Program-made: the position numbers and the translations under genes
Source: Neocallimastix lanati (nom. inval.)
Lineage: Eukaryota; Neocallimastigomycota; Neocallimastigomycetes; Neocallimastigales; Neocallimastigaceae
NCBI GenBank assembly: GCA_016946835.1
Contig: JACVTC010000315.1
Span: forward strand, 1-22,500
Direction of reading: 5' to 3'
Length of the DNA stretch: 22,500 nucleotides
Shown here: in pieces, positions 1 to 10,500 of the stretch
Numbering within the stretch: the first letter of the stretch is position 1
Layout of the letters: each line of letters begins with the position of its first letter
The notes under the pieces: model-generated
Seen by the model: only the letters and a program-made list of their open reading frames with translations
What the model was told of the DNA's origin: nothing
Database searches by the model: none

Positions 1-272
1 AAAAATATTATTAATCAAATTTTCATTATTAATATAAAAATAAAAAATAAGATTTATTATTAATATTGTTAATATAAGTTTTAAATATAAAAATATTACT
101 ATTAATATAAGATTTAATATAAAAATTATAAAGTTTAATATAATTTTTGATCTAATTTTTAATCTTTGAATTTAAAAATTTATTAAAGTACAAAAATAAT
201 AATGTACACATAATGTATTAGAAATAAATCGTAGATTTAATTAGAATGCATTATTTTAGTACATTCTTATCA
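1..272 (-). repeat. LTR of left copy (3' LTR), cut by window start
   Basis: Aligns with the terminal part of the middle LTR from about 7264 to 7539, with small indels. It ends in CTTATCA immediately before the pol-proximal internal sequence, as the middle LTR does. In element sense it begins TGATAAG. Roughly 620 bp of the LTR lie outside the window. Confidence 0.88.
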
Positions 273-290
273 AGATGCCCCGACGAAGAC

Positions 291-3200
291 TCAGCTTCTC
301 TGTAAGCGGAGTTAACTTTACTAATTTTTAAATGAACATTCCTATCGAGTTGTTTCCCAGTTTTCTGATCGATTAGGTTGCCGTGTTGAATTGAATTTTT
401 AAAATTTTAAATGGTCCATTGTAATATGGTTCTAGCTTAGTGCGGCTAAAGTTTCTAACAAGAACAGATCACCAGCTTTAATTCTTTTCCTTTTTTCATA
501 CTTATTTGTTCTTCTCGTCTTGTTGCCCAATACTTGTTAGCATTCTTCACATTTTCGCATGCTTCTCTAGTCCATTGATAATGACGAACAATTTTTCCAT
601 TAAAATTTCATCATACGATTTACCTGCATTTTCAATTGTTCTTATGGCTATATCATAAGGCTGTTGGTCTTCTCTTCCATATACTAATTCAAACTAGAAT
701 GTCCGGTAGCTGTGTTTTTGGTAGTTCGAAGTGCCCATAAAGCAGAAGGTAAAACTTCATCCCAATCTTGATTTTTCCTTCCTAATAACGAAGTAATTTT
801 CCAATTTCTTTATTTCGGTTTTCAGTGAGACCATTGGATTCAGGGTGATAGGTAGCTATGAATTTTACATAAACATCATAAAGATCAAGAAAGATTTTAG
901 TCATATCAGAAGTGAATTGGACTCCATTATCTGTAGTAATAACTTGAGGCACACCATGTCTTGCAAAAACGTTTATTAAAAATTTAATTATATCAGAGGA
1001 AGTTATGTTTTCAGTGGGTTCGGCTTCAACCCATTTGGTAAAGTAATCAACAGTTACTATAATATATTGATTATTATTTCTTGTTTTTTGGTAACGGTCC
1101 TATAATATCTAATCCTAAATGCACAAAGGGACCCTCCACTTTAGTTGGATGGTTTTCGGTTGGTTCTGGATATGGTTGAGGACGATTTAACTGGCATTTT
1201 TCACAATTACTAACAATTCTTTTGATATCTTTAATCATATGATTCCAATAAAAGTTTTTCTTAAGTCTTTGATATGTTTTGTAATATCCTTCGTGGCCAA
1301 TATTATGAGCTTCTAAAATTAATTTAAACCTTTCATTTTCGTCCGTTATTAATTTTCTATAATTTCCATTGTCGATAAAATAATCTTCACCATCAATAAC
1401 AGTAAACTTTTCATTAATAAATTCCTTTATAACTTTAGATAATAATTCTTCATTATTTCCATTAGTAATTTTTGTTAATAATATCTTTCTCTCTTCCTTA
1501 CTTTTCATTCTTGAAAGAGCATCAGCTAACACATTCTTTTTGCCTGATTCATATTTTATATTAATTCCGAGCATACTAGCGGTTAGACACCATCTTGTTT
1601 GCCTTGCATTCAAAGGTTCTTTATTCTTAAATAAACCAACTAATGGTTTATGATCTGTGTAAATAGTTGTAGGTAATGGATTTCCTTCAATATAAGATTT
1701 AAATTTAGTCATACAGTAAAACAAAGCGGTTCCTTCTAAATCGGTAATACCATAATTCTTTTCAGCTTTCTTTAAACTTCTACTTATAAAGTGTATTGGA
1801 TGCTCCTTACCGGTTTCTTCTTCTTTTTGTAAAAGAACTCCACCAATTCCATTATACGAAGCATCAGTTCTAATGATAAAAGGTTTGTCAAATGACGGAA
1901 ATTTTAGAATAGGTGCATTGATTAATTTTTCTTTTAGGAGTTCAAAGCTTTCTTGTTGTTCTTTATTCCATTCATATTTAGTATTCTTTTTCAATAATTT
2001 ACATAAAGGTGAGGTAATTTGAGCATATTTAGGAATAAAATCACGATAATATCCCACTGCTCCTAAAATGATCTTAATTCATGAAGTGATGAAGGGGCTT
2101 CCCACTTCTTAATAGCTGTTATCTTACTTTCCATGGGACTTAATCCTTTAGTAGTAAGTTTGTGACCTAATACATCAACTTCAGTTTGAAGAAAATGGCA
2201 CTTTTCAATATTAATTTTTAACTTGTTTTCTTTAAATACTTCTAATACTTGTTTAATATGAATTAAATGTTCTTCGATACTTTTTGAATAGATCAAAACA
2301 TCATCAATAAATACATAAACAAATTCACCAATAAAAGGGAATAAAATTTTATTCATTTCTCTTTGGAAGGTTGAGGGAGCTCCAGTAAGTCCAAAAGGCA
2401 TAACCTTAAATTGATAATTTCCAAACTTAGTAGTGAAAGTGGTTACTTCAACGCTTTCTTCATCCATTAAGATTTGGTGAAAACCAGAAAAATAAATCAA
2501 GAGTTGTAAATATTTTAGCTCCTCCGAGACTATCAAAAATTTCATCTATATATGGAACTGAATAAGAATCTTTTTCTGTCATATCATTGACTTTTCGGTA
2601 GTCAATGCACAACGCCACTTTCCATTGTGTTTTAGAATGAGTACTACTGGAGATGACCATTCTGAACAGGATGGTTCTATCAATCCTTTCTTAATAAGCT
2701 TTGTAAGTTCTTCTTTTAAGATATCTGATTTTAATTTAGTTAACCTATAACTTCTTAATTTTACTGGCTTTGCATTTGCTTTCAAACGGATCTTATGTGG
2801 TGAAAGTTTAGAAGGAGTTAGTTCTTCTGTTGAAGTGGCAACTATGTCAATCATTTCTTTGAGAATTTTAATAATTTGTTCTTTATAATCTTTATTTAAG
2901 GTACTTAAAAATTCATCACTCTCAATAAATTCCATTGGAGTTAATTCCTTTATAATTTCCTTTTCATTATTCGTTTCTTCAACTTTTCTAATAGTGCAGA
3001 TTATACTTTCTTCATCATAATATTGATTATTTATTTTAGCTATTTCTTCGTATTCACTTTCTGACAAAAGTTTACATAGACTGTTTAAGGTTGGATGAAT
3101 AAATAAACAATGATCGATTTGAGTTTTTAAAGTTTAACATATCATAAAATGAGTCTTCTTTCTCAATAATTCTAAAGTCCGCATTAAATTCATAATTATT

Positions 3201-4297
3201 AATTTTTACTGGTAATCGAACAATAATTCCTTCCGAGTATTCTTCATCTTGTGTTGCTAGTTGGATTCTTCCACGACTTTTTCCAACTGTTTCATATTCA
3301 CCAGGTAATTTATCAAAATACTGCTTAGTAACGATGCTTAGGTTACTACAAAATCAATTAAAAGTTTTCCTAGTACTCCGTCAACACTTGCATCAACCAT
3401 TGCTAAGTCTTCTTCGGCTACTTCATTACTTTTACTTATGTAGCTATGGTCATAGTTATTTACTAATAAAGTTCGTGCTATTACATTGTCTACAGTTCCA
3501 ATTATTTTAGACTTTTCTAACTTTAAACCTTGAGTTAATTGTGAACGAATTTTAGGACATGCATTCAAGAGTTGACCTATCGTTAATACTGGATTTAAGA
3601 TTATTTAAATCATCCATAATATTGTAAGGTTCTTTATTATTCATCATTTTGATATTCCTTTTTACTAATTGAGTATTTCCATTATTAGTTTCCTTAGTTT
3701 TTGTTGAAATTAATTTTTCCAAAGTATTAGTTTATTTTGTTGATTATCTTATTCATTTCTAGATCTTCTATTTCATTATCGATTTACAAGTATATCTTCA
3801 GATTCAACTTTTTTCCTTTCCTTTTGATGAATAATTGTTGTTTTCTTCTTTACTTTCTCTTACTCTTGTCATATTTCTTAATTCCTTTCTTTTTGTTTTT
3901 CTTTGTTAATATTTTGGTTGAGTAAAATTGAAGGCAGTATTTGATTTTTATAAACTTATTTGGTTTATTATGCAGCTCATTTTCTTTCTTCTTTCTTAAA
4001 GCAGGAGTGTGCAAAAGGACGTGGATTATCTTTTAAACTTTTATGTACTTTCTTGGAATTATTTTCTTCTTTTTCGCTGTTATTATCATTCATTTTTCTT
4101 TTTACAGCATTTATAATGATATCATCCTCACTAAAATCAGATTCTTCAGATTCTTCGTTAGAAGGAATTATTATCAATTGGAGTATTCTTAGTAAAAGTA
4201 TTATTTTGTAAATTATTTAATGAAGCTATTGTTTTGTCATTGGGAGTGCTTCTGCTCCCATTAGAAGTTTAAAGACTTTTTGGAATATATTTCTTTT
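291..4297 (-). pseudogene. pol: pol of left copy, frame broken by many 1-base indels
   Basis: Same sequence as the right-copy pol, readable only in pieces: integrase zinc region to RNase H (1074-2057), RT core (2063-2545), RT N-terminus (2579-3067) and part of the protease region (3338-3568). Breaks relative to the intact copy include losses of one A near 293, 312, 324, 330, 367, 468, 589, 693, 787 and 2068. One T is gained near 1086, one A gained near 2488, one G lost near 2612, three bases lost near 3134, one G lost near 3349 and one T gained near 3582. Catalytic motifs are otherwise unchanged. The pattern fits sequencing error better than mutation, so this may be a functional gene in the real genome. 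Confidence 0.82.
4222..4273 (-). promoter_or_regulatory. -1 frameshift signal, left copy
   Basis: Same heptamer (plus-strand GTTTAAA at 4267-4273), stem 1 arms (TGGGAG 4241-4246 and CTCCCA 4255-4260) and stem 2 arm (GAAGC 4222-4226). One T is missing from the spacer, making it 6 nt, but the gag stop stays in frame. Confidence 0.75.
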
Positions 4298-5166
4298 TTA
4301 TTTTTTTCCATAATCTTATTTAATTGAGGGCAATAGTATGAGTAATGACCTTCTTCCTTACAGAAGAAGCAAGTTTTAACGGATAAATTTCTCATTTTCT
4401 GGGTTGATTCTTCTATAATATCTTGAGGTTTCAGTTTATTATTTGTTTGACTTGTTTGGAAAGTTTCGTTTCTTCTTTTAGGATAAAGTCTTGAAGTAGT
4501 ACTGTTTTGATTATTTTGATTATGCTGGGAATTATTAACATTATAGGTATTAATATTATTGTTCCTTACAGAAAGTCTATCTACTTTCTCGGCAATTTTG
4601 AAAGCTTTCTCCCATACTTATATCATCTTTAAGGGATAATTTCTTCCAGGCTTCATAATTATTTTGAATAGAATCAATATAATCTAGTACACCAATGCGC
4701 TTTCTTCTCTTTTTATCAAGTTTAGTGTACAAAGTTCTATATCTTACATTAAAGTCTTTAATCTTTTCGTTTCTTTTAATTCGCATTGCACGAAGTTCTT
4801 TAAGAAGTAAATTTTGGTCTTCTTTAATACCGTAAAAATTTTCAAGACTTGAAATAATTTTTTCAAGAGAAGGAAATTTATCATCATCAACATTTTCTTC
4901 TTCATCATCTTCTTCTTCATCTGATGAATCATCACTTTCATCATCACTATCTTCTCCCAAATCTTCAATAACGCGTTGTACTTCACCAGAGCTGGTAAGT
5001 AAACAAGCATTAAATATTGTTTCCGGATCTGTGATACCTTGTATCTTGATCCAAAGTTTTAATTCAGTAGCCAGGACTTTATATCTAAATTGTCCTTGCT
5101 AAGCTTCACTATGTCTCGTAATTCTTTCTTTAATTCTTTAAAACTTAAAGTACTTTTAGTAGACAT
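4261..5166 (-). pseudogene. gag: gag of left copy, interrupted by indels
   Basis: Matches the right-copy gag, with the same ATG context (CAT at 5164-5166) and the same stop (TTA at 4261-4263). An extra C near 4611 and a missing C near 5071 break the frame, leaving the acidic tract and central capsid region readable at about 4577-4960. The CCHC knuckle and the frameshift heptamer (4267-4273) are preserved. Whether it is truly inactive depends on whether these indels are real. Confidence 0.8.
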
Positions 5167-5352
5167 TTCGTTTTTTAGTTAATAATTTTTTTTTTTATTA
5201 TAAATTAACGAGGTTATTAAATACGAATAAATTTGAAAGTCCAACTTTAAAAATATAATTTAACAAGTAATTTAATATCGAATCAAATTTTAAAACAATA
5301 TATCTTAGTAATTTTTGAAAATAATAATTTTTATTTGCTTTCTTTAGTAAGT

Positions 5353-5623
5353 ATAAGCTCGAAATCCTTATCGACAACTTAGTAGAAATTATAAAGCACG
5401 ATGGTTCTTTTCGACTACTTTTTTAAGAATAATTTTAAGTTCGAAATCTTTATCGACAACTTAATAGAATAATTTTAAGTTCGAAATCTTTATCGACAAT
5501 TCAATGAAATAATTTTAAGTTCGAAATCTTTATCGACAACTTAATAGAATAATTTTAAGTTCGAAATCTTTATCGACAACTTAATAGAATATTTTTCAAG
5601 CTCGAAATCTTTATCGACCACTT
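5353..5623 (-). repeat. Leader tandem repeat, 40-bp units (left copy)
   Basis: Same six-unit array as in the right copy, with the same unit variants in the same order, including the AATTCAATG variant unit in the middle. Confidence 0.83.
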
Positions 5624-6202
5624 GAATTTTGTAATTTAGTATATTTGTAGTAATAAATTTAGAAGCAAAGTTTTATTTATTATTTTCACCTTTCAAAAAT
5701 TTTTCTTTTTAAACGATAAATATTGTATTGTTATAGCTAATAAAATTATTAATTAATTATAATTATTAAACACAAAAAATAATCTTTATTGTCGTACAAT
5801 CTGATAGTACACACTGTCTGACGTGCAGCTTACCTAATGATGTCATGCCACGCGTGTGCCACGATTACTATATTCAATATAAAATATAGCAGTTCAGAGC
5901 CTACTAGCCCAATTACTATGTAGGATAAACTTAATCCGATAATCTATGTACGGAATAAAAAAAATTTTAAAAGTATTCAATAATATTTTTATTAACTAAT
6001 AAAAATTAACTAAAAACACAATATTTTCAAAGTAAATTAAGATTCTATTACAGGAATTATATAACAAATAAAGTATCAGTAATAAAAAAAAATAAAAAAA
6101 AATTTAAATGGCGAAGTTAGCCAAAGTCTGATACTTTATATAATAAAGTGCCTTATAACTAGCACAAAGAAAAGTAAAAAAAATATATATAAAAAAAACA
6201 AT

Positions 6203-6332
6203 CTTACGCCTTCGGTGACGTAAGCTCCTTATTCGCCAGTGCTTGGAAAGTACCCGCACCTTCGTGTGTTGAAACGTTGAAGGCTGAACTATTATTACCG
6301 GGTCGGTAACCAAATACCTTCGTCTACTTTCC
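6203..6332 (-). other. Structured RNA domain in the leader (left copy)
   Basis: Same nested complements as in the right copy. I saw no changes within the domain, even though flanking A runs differ in length. Confidence 0.5.
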
Positions 6333-6512
6333 AATTAATCTCCAAATTAACTACTATTCAATAACCTACTATGAATAGAGTTAATTTGTTGCTATCTGAG
6401 AATACACTGTGTATGAGCTCTATCCGCTCCTTGTTATAATTTTACAAAATTTGTTTTTTTTTTTGAATCTTAATTTTACTTATTTAAAAAAAATTTTTTT
6501 TATATATATATC

Positions 6513-6558
6513 AAACAAGCGCCATAGGTTAATCAAAGGATTAACGACTTACTTGTTT
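6513..6558 (-). other. Two-tier hairpin near the primer-binding site (left copy)
   Basis: Identical inverted-repeat arrangement to that in the right copy. Confidence 0.48.
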
Positions 6559-6624
6559 ATCAATATAAAATAAAAAAAAATTAAAAAAAAAATCTATGTT
6601 ATTTACTATTATTTCTATTTAATT

Positions 6625-6641
6625 CCCCGATATCTCCACCA
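6625..6641 (-). other. Primer-binding site, left copy
   Basis: Identical 17-nt match to a tRNA 3' end (plus strand CCCCGATATCTCCACCA), followed after 6 bp by the middle LTR. Confidence 0.8.
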
Positions 6642-6647
6642 TATAAA

Positions 6648-6858
6648 TGTTAAGGTTTTAGAGAATTAAATAAAAATAAAGTAAGAAACACAAATTTTAT
6701 TTTTTTATTTATTATTTTTATTTATAAATTTATTTTATTTTATTTTATTTTATTTTATTTTTTTTGATGATATTTAAAAATTAGTAGCAAAATTTACAAC
6801 TATTTATACTTTTTTTCAAGGCATAAAAGTTGTTCTTGCCACTAAATTACATTTTATT

Positions 6859-6894
<36 letters not shown>

Positions 6895-6985
6895 AAACTA
6901 TTAAATTTAAATTGATTTTTATAATTAATTATATAAAATTTAATTATAACAATATAAATAAAATACATTTATAATATTAATAAAA

Positions 6986-7038
<53 letters not shown>

Positions 7039-7539
7039 TTATTTATTTAAAAATATCTAAAATATTACTAATAAGAATTTATTTAATTGGCTAAAATTTT
7101 TATTACAATCTGTTAAAATATTCAAATAAAAATAAAAATACTATTCTAATATAAAGGTTTTTAATAAAATAAAATATTTTTCAATATAAAATAAAACATT
7201 TCGATATAAAATTTTATAATAAAAGTTAAAATATAATATATAAATTTTTAATTATCAATATATAAAAATATTATTAATACAAATTTTCATTATTAATATA
7301 AAAATAAAAAAATAAGATTTATTATTAATATTGTTAATATAAGTTTTAAATATATAAAAATATTACTATTAATATAAGATTTAATATAAAAATTATAAAG
7401 TTTAATATAATTTTTGATCTAATTTTTAATCTTTGAATTTAAAAATTTATTAAAGTACAAAAATAATAATGTACACATAATGTATTAGAAATAAATCGTA
7501 GATTTAATTAAGAATGCATTATTTAGTACATTCTTATCA
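6648..7539 (-). repeat. Middle LTR shared by the two tandem copies (892 bp)
   Basis: Plus-strand termini are TGTTAAG and CTTATCA, a 6-of-7 imperfect inverted repeat with TG/CA ends. On its low side it is preceded, after 6 bp, by a primer-binding site for the left copy. On its high side it abuts the pol 3' end of the right copy. It contains T runs of 30 and 49, a (TTTTA)n stretch near 6731, a TATA-like box on the minus strand at 6801-6808, and an 8-bp inverted repeat near the U3 terminus (7509-7516/7529-7536). The low-side boundary is inferred from the PBS and TG/CA rule. Confidence 0.85.
6801..6808 (-). promoter_or_regulatory. Candidate TATA box in middle LTR
   Basis: TATAAATA on the minus strand, in a less A/T-uniform part of the LTR, about 160 bp before the LTR's downstream end. 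Initiation some 30 bp further on would give an R-U5 of about 120 bp. In such AT-rich DNA the match alone is weak. Confidence 0.35.
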
Positions 7540-7557
7540 AGATGCCCCGACGAAGAC

Positions 7558-10500
7558 TCAAGCTTCTCTGTAAGCGGAGTTAAACTTTACTAAATTTTTA
7601 AAATGAACATTCCTATCGAGTTGTTTCCCAGTTTTCTGATCGATTAAGGTTGCCGTGTTGAATTGAATTTTTAAAATTTTAAATGGTCCATTGTAATATG
7701 GTTCTAGCTTAGTGCGGCTAAAGTTTCTAACAAGAACAAGATCACCAGCTTTTAATTCTTTTCCTTTTTTCATACTTATTTGTTCTTCTCGTCTTGTTGC
7801 CCAATACTTGTTAGCATTCTTCACATTTTCGCATGCTTCTCTAGTCCATTGATAATGACGAACAAATTTTTCCATTAAAATTTCATCATACGATTTACCT
7901 GCATTTTCAATTGTTCTTATGGCTATATCATAAGGCTGTTGGTCTTCTCTTCCATATACTAATTCAAAACTAGAATGTCCGGTAGCTGTGTTTTTGGTAG
8001 TTCGAAGTGCCCATAAAGCAGAAGGTAAAACTTCATCCCAATCTTGATTTTTCCTTCCTAATAAACGAAGTAATTTTCCAATTTCTTTATTTCGGTTTTC
8101 AGTGAGACCATTGGATTCAGGGTGATAGGTAGCTATGAATTTTACATAAACATCATAAAGATCAAGAAAGATTTTAGTCATATCAGAAGTGAATTGGACT
8201 CCATTATCTGTAGTAATAACTTGAGGCACACCATGTCTTGCAAAAACGTTTATTAAAAATTTAATTATATCAGAGGAAGTTATGTTTTCAGTGGGTTCGG
8301 CTTCAACCCATTTGGTAAAGTAATCAACAGTTACTATAATATATTGATTATTATTTCTTGTTTTTGGTAACGGTCCTATAATATCTAATCCTAAATGCAC
8401 AAAGGGACCCTCCACTTTAGTTGGATGGTTTTCGGTTGGTTCTGGATATGGTTGAGGACGATTTAACTGGCATTTTTCACAATTACTAACAATTCTTTTG
8501 ATATCTTTAATCATATGATTCCAATAAAAGTTTTTCTTAAGTCTTTGATATGTTTTGTAATATCCTTCGTGGCCAATATTATGAGCTTCTAAAATTAATT
8601 TAAACCTTTCATTTTCGTCCGTTATTAATTTTCTATAATTTCCATTGTCGATAAAATAATCTTCACCATCAATAACAGTAAACTTTTCATTAATAAATTC
8701 CTTTATAACTTTAGATAATAATTCTTCATTATTTCCATTAGTAATTTTTGTTAATAATATCTTTCTCTCTTCCTTACTTTTCATTCTTGAAAGAGCATCA
8801 GCTAACACATTCTTTTTGCCTGATTCATATTTTATATTAATTCCGAGCATACTAGCGGTTAGACACCATCTTGTTTGCCTTGCATTCAAAGGTTCTTTAT
8901 TCTTAAATAAACCAACTAATGGTTTATGATCTGTGTAAATAGTTGTAGGTAATGGATTTCCTTCAATATAAGATTTAAATTTAGTCATACAGTAAAACAA
9001 AGCGGTTCCTTCTAAATCGGTAATACCATAATTCTTTTCAGCTTTCTTTAAACTTCTACTTATAAAGTGTATTGGATGCTCCTTACCGGTTTCTTCTTCT
9101 TTTTGTAAAAGAACTCCACCAATTCCATTATACGAAGCATCAGTTCTAATGATAAAAGGTTTGTCAAATGACGGAAATTTTAGAATAGGTGCATTGATTA
9201 ATTTTTCTTTTAGGAGTTCAAAGCTTTCTTGTTGTTCTTTATTCCATTCATATTTGGTATTCTTTTTCAATAATTTACATAAAGGTGAGGTAATTTGAGC
9301 ATATTTAGGAATAAAATCACGATAATATCCCACTGCTCCTAAAAATGATCTTAATTCATGAAGTGATGAAGGGGCTTCCCACTTCTTAATAGCTGTTATC
9401 TTACTTTCCATGGGACTTAATCCTTTAGTAGTAAGTTTGTGACCTAATACATCAACTTCAGTTTGAAGAAAATGGCACTTTTCAATATTAATTTTTAACT
9501 TGTTTTCTTTAAATACTTCTAATACTTGTTTAATATGAATTAAATGTTCTTCGATACTTTTTGAATAGATCAAAACATCATCAATAAATACATAAACAAA
9601 TTCACCAATAAAAGGGAATAAAATTTTATTCATTTCTCTTTGGAAGGTTGAGGGAGCTCCAGTAAGTCCAAAAGGCATAACCTTAAATTGATAATTTCCA
9701 AACTTAGTAGTGAAAGTGGTTACTTCAACGCTTTCTTCATCCATTAAGATTTGGTGAAAACCAGAAAATAAATCAAGAGTTGTAAATATTTTAGCTCCTC
9801 CGAGACTATCAAAAATTTCATCTATATATGGAACTGAATAAGAATCTTTTTCTGTCATATCATTGACTTTTCGGTAGTCAATGCACAAGCGCCACTTTCC
9901 ATTGTGTTTTAGAATGAGTACTACTGGAGATGACCATTCTGAACAGGATGGTTCTATCAATCCTTTCTTAATAAGCTTTGTAAGTTCTTCTTTTAAGATA
10001 TCTGATTTTAATTTAGTTAACCTATAACTTCTTAATTTTACTGGCTTTGCATTTGCTTTCAAACGGATCTTATGTGGTGAAAGTTTAGAAGGAGTTAGTT
10101 CTTCTGTTGAAGTGGCAACTATGTCAATCATTTCTTTGAGAATTTTAATAATTTGTTCTTTATAATCTTTATTTAAGGTACTTAAAAATTCATCACTCTC
10201 AATAAATTCCATTGGAGTTAATTCCTTTATAATTTCCTTTTCATTATTCGTTTCTTCAACTTTTCTAATAGTGCAGATTATACTTTCTTCATCATAATAT
10301 TGATTATTTATTTTAGCTATTTCTTCGTATTCACTTTCTGACAAAAGTTTACATAGACTGTTTAAGGTTGGATGAATAAATAAACAATGATCGATTTGAG
10401 TTTTAAAGTTTATTAACATATCATAAAATGAGTCTTCTTTCTCAATAATTCTAAAGTCCGCATTAAATTCATAATTATTAATTTTTACTGGTAATCGAAC

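Larger units (their letters stand above)
1..7539 (-). mobile_element. Ty3/Gypsy LTR retrotransposon, left copy (truncated by window edge, indel-ridden)
   Basis: This is the left member of a head-to-tail pair. It consists of a partial 3' LTR (1-272), an internal region (273-6647) and the shared middle LTR (6648-7539), which acts as its 5' LTR because the genes run on the minus strand. The internal order is identical to the right copy: PBS, leader, gag, pol. It carries roughly 35 short indels relative to the right copy, mostly one base in A/T homopolymers, and I found only about two substitutions (near 1982 and 3936). The gag and pol frames are therefore broken here. The near absence of substitutions suggests either a very young duplicate or, more likely, uncorrected long-read errors. 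The outer part of its 3' LTR lies outside the window. Confidence 0.9.

Noticed and set aside
3737-4211. Plus-strand hydrophobic frames (62 and 83 aa)
   Set aside because: They are the complement of the lysine/asparagine-rich start of pol, which gives F/L/S-rich antisense peptides.
6104-6334. 76-aa minus-strand frame in the retrotransposon leader
   Set aside because: It starts at TTG rather than ATG, runs through the structured leader domain, and ends in low-complexity residues.
6861-7036. Poly-T tracts in the LTR as poly(A) tails of an inserted LINE or cDNA
   Set aside because: They are internal to the LTR, present in both complete LTRs at near-equal length, and no reverse-transcribed gene adjoins them.
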